Source of the DNA: Sordaria brevicollis
Taxonomy: Eukaryota; Ascomycota; Sordariomycetes; Sordariales; Sordariaceae
DNA: 64,000 bases
Direction: 5' to 3'
Assembly (NCBI GenBank): GCA_033439795.1
Contig: JAUTDP010000001.1
Location: forward strand, 1,302,001 to 1,366,000
Every line of letters begins with the position of its first letter. Position 1 is the first letter of the stretch. The notes under the pieces are model-generated. The model searched no databases. It was given only the letters and a program-made list of their open reading frames with translations, and was not told the origin of the DNA. Of this stretch, positions 57,301 through 64,000 are shown piece after piece. A program made the translations under genes and the position numbers.

Positions 57301-59313
57301 AATAATAATATTTATTTAGGTAAATACTTTCCGGCTCCCCTCCCTTATATATTGTATATAAATACTTTAAATTAACGTCTATAGAAAATAATAAATTCCG
57401 AAGAAGAAATATACTATACGTTTAACCTTATATTTATAATACCCTAATTATTAAACCTTTTTATATTTAAGCAATAGGGTTTAATAATAATTTAATAAAT
57501 ATAATTATTTAAAATTAATTATAATATAATTAAATAAATTAATCCTCTATCCCTTCTTCGAATTATTTATACCTAATACTTTAGGATAATTAAATAGCCC
57601 GGAGTAATTTAGTTTAATTCTTACCGGATAATTTTATATTTAATATTAATTAATATCGGGAAGCGGCTAACGTTTAGAAATTAGGAAGAAATTAAAAAAG
57701 AAGCTAAAGAAGTTAGATAGTATATATCGCGCAATTCGTAATTAATATATTTACCGCTTTACTACTAAAATTTAATTTATTAGTAATTATATCGAACCGA
57801 AATAGACGGATATTAATTAAATAATAATAAATATAATTCGACGTTAATTAAAGCCTACCCTAAAACGGTAAATAAATTTAATGTATTTATTTAAGATATT
57901 AATTAACGTTAATAACCGACGATTAAAAAATAAGCTTTCATATAGTAAATAATTAACCGATATTAGAGGGAAAGGAAGGAAGGAGGAAAAAAGAGAAATA
58001 AAGTAAATAACCTTTTAGGTTTTTAATATTAAAATAATAATCGCTAAAGTAAATATTCCCTTATACCCCTATATAATTATATTTATATATTATAATTGAG
58101 TAAATCTATCCCCGAAAGTATTAACGTAAGGGATTTTTAAATTTTTTTACCCAATTTACTTTTTCGGCTATTGTTATTTCTATTTATTTTTATAAAAATT
58201 ATACGTTTGTATATAAATATTTTAGTAATTTACTAACCTTAACGCCGCTAACTAATATATTTCTATACGTAGTAAGTAGAAGATTAAATAATAACCCCTA
58301 CTTATAATATATTTAAATTTTATATTATTAATAATATTTATTTATTATATTCGCTATATAATTAAATTTATAATATTGCCTAACCTAAGAATTTTAACGA
58401 GGAGATAGTCTCCGCGTATAATTACTAACTAGTAGAAGTTATACCCGCTATAATAAGAAGTATTACTTTAATATATATAAGAGATTTCCTCCGCTCCCGA
58501 CTTATTTAATTTAAAAATTCGAACGAAATTATTTTTATATACGGTTATAATTAAAATTAAATAATCGTTTAAAAATATTATTCTATAATGCAAATCGCCA
58601 ATCTAATAAATTATATACCCCTCCCGCCCCCCTTCGTACCGTAAAGTATAAAGGGATAATTAAAATCGTTTTTAAATATATTATTAATATTTATAAGATA
58701 ATAATTATATTATATTTAATCTAATTATTATTTAAAATAATATAAATACGGGATAATATCGGTACTTTTATCCGATCGTCGAAGTATTTCGGAAAGTACT
58801 TATTACGTAAGTATTTACTATTAATTATTTAGTAAAGGAGCTCTCAACCCGCTTTAACCTAAAAGTAACCACTTAATCCTAGAAAATTAATTATAAGATT
58901 AATTAAAATTATTAAATTAACTACAAAATTAATTGAAATTATTAAATAAATTAATATAACTACGAAGAATATTGGATATAAATTACTAAATTATAAGAAT
59001 TATATAATTATCCTCCGTAAAAGGTTTTAGGATTTATTAAACGAAATTATAAATAAAGTTTATTTAAAGCTTCGTTCCGAAGCCTATAAGAAGTTAATAA
59101 AGGCCCGTAATTAGCGATAAGAAATAGATTTGGTTTATTATATTAGATTAATCGAAAATAATAATAATATTTCGGATAGATCGTAGCGAAATTTTAAATT
59201 ATTATCCGAATAGATTTTACTACCGATTATTCGGCTAATCTAATATTTAGATATAAGAAACGTAGGAATTCCCCCCTTTTAAGGTTAAGAGCGTTTACTT
59301 AATTACGCCGGCG

Positions 59314-59490
59314 AGTTGCCGTTAATTATTAATTATATAATTGAATAAGTAATTTTAATCCTATAAATATATTTAAATTATTCGCGGACTACGTCCCCGA
59401 ACCATTTATTTAACGAATTACCGTTAATTATTAATTATATAATTAAATAAATTATCCTAATTTTATAATATATTTAAATAGAGGATCCGG
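59314..59490 (+). repeat. Imperfect direct repeat (two copies)
   Basis: A segment with the core CCGTTAATTATTAATTATAT occurs at about 59322 and again at about 59422, in similar context (a following AATTRAATAA and, further on, AATATATTTAAAT). Two copies only, both inside the AT-rich tract. Confidence 0.6.
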
Positions 59491-60016
59491 GCTCCTTTTA
59501 GTTCGTAAGTTATTTATTAAAAAGGAAACCCTACGGTTACGATACCGGAGCCGCCTTAAATTATATCTTTAAAATAGGATATCCTAATTTTCTTAATTTA
59601 CCCGGTATAAGAAAATAAATTTAATAATAATAACGAAATTATTTATATTCCTATTAAAGCGTAATAGCCCTTCTCCTATTACCCTAAATATTTACGGCCT
59701 AAATACTTTTACTATATTTAATAACCTAGTTACTCCCGACTCCCCTATTAAATCGACTTTTAATAGCTTAAATACTACTTTTTCTAAGAAGCGCATTACT
59801 AGCAATACCGAAGAGATTCCTACTAAAAAGAAGAAGCGGACTATTATATTTAGGTATAAAATTAAATAATTTAGAGAGAGGAAGTAGCGACGGGATATAA
59901 TAATAATTTTATAATATAGTTTAATAGTAAAATTGTATACTAATTACGATTCTACGTTCGTTGCGATAGCGTAATTAACGTAATATAATATAGACCTAGA
60001 TATGAAAATTAAATAC

Positions 60017-60445
60017 GGTATATAATTAAGAATAAGACTATTTCGTAGAATAATATATAATTAAGAATAAAACCATTTTATAGAATAATATATAATTAAG
60101 AATAAGACTATTTTATAAAATAACGTATAATTAAGAATAAAACTATTTTATAAATAACGTATAATTAAGAATAAAATTATTTTATAGATAACGTATAATT
60201 AAGAACAAGACTATTTTATAGATAACGTATAATTAAAAATAAAACTATTTTATAAATAACGTATAATTAAGAATAAAACCATTTTATAGATAACGTGTAA
60301 TTAAAAATAAGACTATTTTATAAATAATATATAATTAAGAATAAAACTATTTTATAGATAACGTATAATTAAAAATAAGATTATTTTATAAATAACGTAT
60401 AATTAAGAATAAAACTATTTCGTAGATAATATATAATTGAAATGG
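60017..60445 (+). repeat. 34-bp tandem repeat array, about 12 copies
   Basis: Units of the type TATAATTAAGAATAAAACTA plus a TTTTATARATAACG tail repeat with exact 34-bp spacing from about 60127 to 60433 (unit starts near 60127, 60161, 60195, 60229, 60263, 60297, 60331, 60365, 60399); the first two or three units are 35-36 bp. Differences between units are mostly A/G or C/T. It sits near the right edge of the AT-rich tract. Confidence 0.92.
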
Positions 60446-60975
60446 AAATTATTTCGTAGCGAACTTATAATTATAATTAATAAGGTGCCGGGTTAGATAC
60501 TATATTTTACTTGGTACGGATTGCCCAAGTTTTTTATGTTAAGCCGGAAATTTATATCGGGTATAACCCGATTTTTAAGGCCCTATACTAAGTTAATTCC
60601 GATATGGAATTCGGTCCCTAATATTAAGACTTGGTAATACCGTGTTGTGTATAAATATACTATTAAACGCAATATGGATTTAAGGTTGAGGGGTAGTTAG
60701 CAGTATATCAACCCCGATATGCAATTTTGCAATTGACAGGAAGCTGGTATGGTATTTTTGCTCATGTTAGGCGACCCCCCCCTCCCAGCAGGGTAACAGA
60801 ATACGCTACATTACAGTTATACATGATTTACATGCACCATCACCCAACTTTCCACTTCCACCGCTGCCGATTACTTCGCCTCAGGCCACCACCTCCATCA
60901 TCCATCCATCCACATTCAGCCTTTACCACCTCACAACGCCTGCATTCCAGGGGAGACTCCATGTCATGTCCTCAT

Positions 60976-61602
60976 TCAAGCTGTGGTTGCCGCCGGCTTC
61001 TTGAAGCAGATGGTGTTCTCGTATCTTGACAGTCTCTGACCGATCACAGGCCGCTTCTTGAGCGTGGCTTCGTCCTCGCCACTGCGGACGCGCTTGAGCC
61101 ATTCGTCAATGTCCAAGTCCACGCCGATGGGGTTCTCCAGGTACTCGGGAGTGGCCATGAACGCAAGCGCTTCTTCCGACGTGTCAAAGTTGTTGACCTG
61201 CATCTCAAACTCGTTGCCGTCGGGGTCGCTGTAGTACATGCTGGTGCTCATGCCATGGTTGACGGGCCAGTGCGGGAGGATGCCGCGCGCCTTCTTCTGC
61301 TCGTAGCTGGTAGCCAGGTCCGCCAGGCTGTTGAGCGTAAAGGCAATGTGGTAGACGGTGGCAGCAGTGGCCCGGTTCTTGATCTGTTCGTGTGACGGGT
61401 CCGACACAATGACCATGCGGTGGTGCTCGTCGTCCCAGGCGATGAAGGCGGCATGCTTGTTTCGCAGCACGGCGCGGCCTCCAAAGAAGTTGAGGTGCCA
61501 GTTGACCATGGCCTCGAACTTGTCCGGGGTCGTTCGGATGCCAAAGTGCCCGATAGAAGCCGGGCTGATGAGCTTCTCGGTCTCCGTCTTGTCGGGTGTC
61601 AT
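60976..61602 (-). CDS. VOC-superfamily protein (extradiol dioxygenase/glyoxalase-like)
   Basis: Intronless, 208 aa. Two beta-alpha-beta-beta-beta modules are visible. Likely metal ligands are His in IGHFGIRT (about residue 19), His in VYHIAFTL and Glu in DPDGNEFEMQV. The motif YYSDPDGNEFEMQV is typical of 2,3-dihydroxybiphenyl dioxygenase-like members, which cleave catechols next to a hydroxyl. However many fungal homologues have unproven substrates. No signal peptide is present. It is the first intact gene after the AT-rich tract and is divergent from the carboxylesterase, with 457 bp between their starts. An ester hydrolase releasing a phenol for this enzyme is a possible partnership. The start at 61602 (GTCATGA on the minus strand) is the first Met in frame. 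Confidence 0.87.
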   Translation of the reverse strand: MTPDKTETEKLISPASIGHFGIRTTPDKFEAMVNWHLNFFGGRAVLRNKHAAFIAWDDEHHRMVIVSDPSHEQIKNRATAATVYHIAFTLNSLADLATSYEQKKARGILPHWPVNHGMSTSMYYSDPDGNEFEMQVNNFDTSEEALAFMATPEYLENPIGVDLDIDEWLKRVRSGEDEATLKKRPVIGQRLSRYENTICFKKPAATTA

Positions 61603-62059
61603 GATTATGATTGGGTTGGGAAACCGAAACTTCGTGGAGCTGAGTAGCCAGGATAGGTTTGCTGCTGCTGTTATCAGACTGGCTGAAGGCCCAAGGAGAT
61701 GCGAGTCACAGCGCAGTTTTATCGAAATCCGGGTGGCATGGTGTGCAAGGCGACAGCGAGCTCAAGTATGGATGGAGAGGTACCATTGGCGTCGGGTCGA
61801 TTCCAGGGTTCCAACATGTCCAGCCCATGTCGTGCAGTCGGCGAGGTGGTGAGTCGCTTCGTTGTTCCAACACACCCGCAAGCGTGGCACGCGGGGTTAA
61901 GGCGGACAGCGGCTAGGACTAGCGCTTTCCACGAGCGTGGTGGTTGACGACGAGAAACAAAGTATCCTAAAGGCAGAAAGTAAACTTGCCCTTCCTACCT
62001 CTGTGCTCAGAGACTCATCCTTCCCCGTAGACGCTCAATTCCAGATACAAGGCGCCATC
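61603..62059. promoter_or_regulatory. Divergent promoter of the VOC and carboxylesterase genes
   Basis: 457 bp between two start codons facing apart, so regulatory sites for both genes must lie here. No CGG-N4-CCG site like those at 35831 and 43508 was seen. Open frames crossing it are upstream extensions without motifs. Confidence 0.5.
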
Positions 62060-63948
62060 ATGACATCCTCACAGCGCCCGTTCATCCTGAATCACCCAAC
62101 AATTGGGCCTATTCGCGGCATCCGAAAGGTTGACGGCGTGGCTCAATTTCTCGGTGTACAGTATGCTGTCATTCGGGATAGGTTCGCCCGCGGAGAACTA
62201 CTGGAAGCCTACTCCTCTGACCATCCGCGAGTCAAGGAAGGTGTGTTCGACGCAACTTGCCTTGGGTAGGGACTCCCCAATCTTTGTCATACATGTTCTC
62301 CATACTGACATTACCTCTATGTAGCCCCGTTCCCATCAGCCCCATTAATGGATGCGAATGGGAACAGAAACTGATCCAACACTCACTACCCGCGCCGACA
62401 TTGGAGCAATCAGACACGGAATGCTTGACGCTCAACATTGCTGTGCCCGACTTGAAGACCGACGGCTCGGCATGGCCCGTTTTGGCTCTGGTACACGGCG
62501 GAGCCTTTGCTACCGGAAGCAGCTCATACCCTCAATATGACTTGGCACGCATTGTTGAAACAAGCGTGCAAATGGGCCAGCCCATCATTGCAGTTGGAAT
62601 CAAGTACGTGCAAATTGGTCCTAAAGGTCCGTCAACTTTTGCTGACATGATCAAGCTACCGCTTGGGTGTTGCTGGGTTCCTCCACTCATGGGCAATGGC
62701 GGCTGTTGGGTACAAGCCCAACAATGGTCTGGATGACCAGAGGCTGGGCCTCCTCTGGATCAAGCATCATATCGCCGGATTTAACGGTGACCCTGAACGC
62801 GTGACGTACATTGGAGAAAGTTCTGGAGCAGGTAGGCTTCCCACTTTCCCACAACTCGAGTCAGAAAGATACAAACACTAACATCAGATATCAGCATCTG
62901 GAACTTTCCATATGCACGGCACCGAACCGCTATTCAGCCAGCTTATTGCCATGAGTGGCTCATCCATTGTCAAGGCCAAACCTATAGCGCTAGGTGAACG
63001 ATCGTTTGCAACTGCTCTCCAGTTGCTGGGTGGCGAGGGCGATGTTGAAGTCCTACTAAAGGCCTCGCCTGAGGACATTAGGGAGAATATTGGTCGCAAA
63101 ATTCCCTTGGGGCCCCTCATTGACGGCGAGAAGATAGCAGCCCCCACGACTTATACTGCGCTAGCGGACCCGGCCCAGGCAGCGAATCTGTTTCCCGGTA
63201 TGCAGTGGTGCAAAAGAATCATGGTGGGCGACTGCCAGATGGACGTAGGAGTGCCCACCCCTAGATGAACCCGACGAATCCAATGCTGACAATCCCCTAG
63301 GGCAGCGCATATGCACCCCGTGTCGCAGCTCGAAGTGATATTTTGCCCGTGACGCTAGCAAAATATCTCGCAGAGGTTTTGGACCCCATTGACACCAAGC
63401 TTTCTCCGGCTGTTTGCTCAGCATATGGACTGGATGAGAACGCAACCGCCAACACGCCCGAGTCGACCAAGGCAGTCCTGGATCTCGCAACGGACATCTG
63501 CTTTGCACTCGGTGCTCGGGCATTCGTAAGGGCATGGTCCCAGAAGCCTGGAGCGGAGGCGTTCCTATATCGGTTCAACGTGCCAAATCCATGGGACGGT
63601 CCTTGGAAAGGTCACGCCACGCACATTTTGGATATCGCATTTGCGTTGCAGAACTACAGAGAACACCTCGAACCCGGTCAGCAAAAGTTAGAGGACAGGT
63701 TCGCGAGAGATATAATTTCGTTTGTCAACGGCAGATCGCCGTGGCACAAATACCAGGTGGGAGCAGAGCAAGGTGCGATGGTGTACTATGCTGCAGAAAA
63801 CACCCAGGGTGACGAGTCTCGATACGTTCGAACCGAAGATCCACAGCTAACGGGGAGGAGAGTCATTCTCCAGGACTTGCTCGATGAACAAGGTCTCGAC
63901 AAGGTGATGAGCGCTTGGGAGATGTTCATGAAGGGACCAAAAGTCTGA
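62060..63948 (+). CDS. Type-B carboxylesterase (alpha/beta hydrolase, para-nitrobenzyl esterase-like)
   Basis: Five exons, 62060-62265, 62325-62603, 62656-62831, 62895-63244 and 63301-63948, encode 552 aa; introns are 59, 52, 63 and 56 bp. Domain signatures in order: DGVAQFLGVQYA, ECLTLNIAVP, PVLALVHGGAFATGSS (oxyanion hole), GINYRLGVAGFL restored across intron 2, and GESSGAASGTFH restored across intron 3 with the nucleophile S217. GHATHILDIAFALQN probably carries the catalytic His. There is no obvious signal peptide, unlike secreted lipases of the family, so it may be cytosolic. The acceptor of intron 2 is AAG. Type-B esterases hydrolyse carboxylic esters, often xenobiotics or metabolites. 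Its divergent partner is a VOC protein. Confidence 0.92.
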
Positions 63949-64000
63949 TGATTGACGGAGAAGAAATCGCTCAATGTTAAGGTGGTCGTCGTTTGCTGAC

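Larger units (their letters stand above)
44050..60720. repeat. AT-rich, RIP-mutated transposon graveyard
   Basis: About 16.7 kb of very AT-rich DNA dense in TTAA, TATA and AATA, with few long open frames. Conserved-looking frames are interrupted by TAA/TAG where Trp or Gln would fit, as in the proven gypsy element. At least two coding relics exist: a plus-strand one at about 51657-54380 and a minus-strand one at about 46000-51000. A TTA microsatellite lies at about 44417-44466 with C-rich runs at 44471-44503. An island of near-normal composition lies at about 44480-44970. Host genes were not found inside. No bounding terminal repeats were identified, so it is probably nested elements. Confidence 0.88.

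Noticed and set aside
60017..60445. CRISPR-like array
   Set aside because: Units are contiguous tandem repeats without unique spacers, and the DNA is eukaryotic.

Overview
The window is nuclear DNA of a filamentous ascomycete (Pezizomycotina), most likely a Sordariomycete. The signs are GT-AG introns of 52-80 bp with CTAAC/CTGAC-type branch sites, a secreted GH6 cellobiohydrolase tail, a Zn2Cys6 activator, a Ppo-type oxygenase and a Crh-type GH16. GC-rich gene blocks alternate with two very AT-rich, TA-rich tracts whose mutations look like repeat-induced point mutation (RIP). The species is inferred, not proven.

Layout: 1-280 end of a GH6 cellobiohydrolase; 1595-3008 FAD monooxygenase; 4126-8457 large Ppo/linoleate-diol-synthase-like oxygenase; 8668-16121 a complete but RIP-destroyed Ty3/gypsy LTR retrotransposon on the minus strand (282-bp LTRs, 5-bp target duplication GTGAG); 16291-17919 amidohydrolase, starting only 165 bp past the element's target duplication; 18351-19103 a small membrane-anchored protein with a copia-Gag-like domain; 20015-20949 GH16 Crh-type transglycosylase; 22052-23497 AP-2 mu subunit; 24274-25014 O-methyltransferase; 27201-28574 coiled-coil/Cys-rich protein of unknown function; 29027-29098 tRNA-Trp(CCA).

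From 29990 to 43150 is a compact block that looks like a catabolic gene cluster: Zn2Cys6 regulator, HglS-type 2-oxoadipate dioxygenase/decarboxylase (DUF1338), dienelactone-hydrolase-like enzyme, zeta-crystallin-like quinone oxidoreductase, fumarylacetoacetase-family hydrolase, GFA-domain protein, gentisate 1,2-dioxygenase-like cupin and a TetX-like flavin monooxygenase. Together these suggest hydroxylation of an aromatic or quinone substrate, ring cleavage at the gentisate level and hydrolysis of the acylpyruvate product. A 13-bp sequence containing CGG-N4-CCG, the form bound by dimeric Zn2Cys6 factors, occurs in two promoters of the block (35831 and 43508).

44050-60720 is a second RIP-ruined tract with relics of at least two transposon-type coding regions and a 34-bp tandem repeat array. 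GC-rich DNA resumes with a divergent pair: a VOC-fold protein (minus) and a five-exon type-B carboxylesterase (plus).

Gene models were spliced by hand from reading-frame continuity and splice signals. No database search could be run, so all family names rest on motif recognition.
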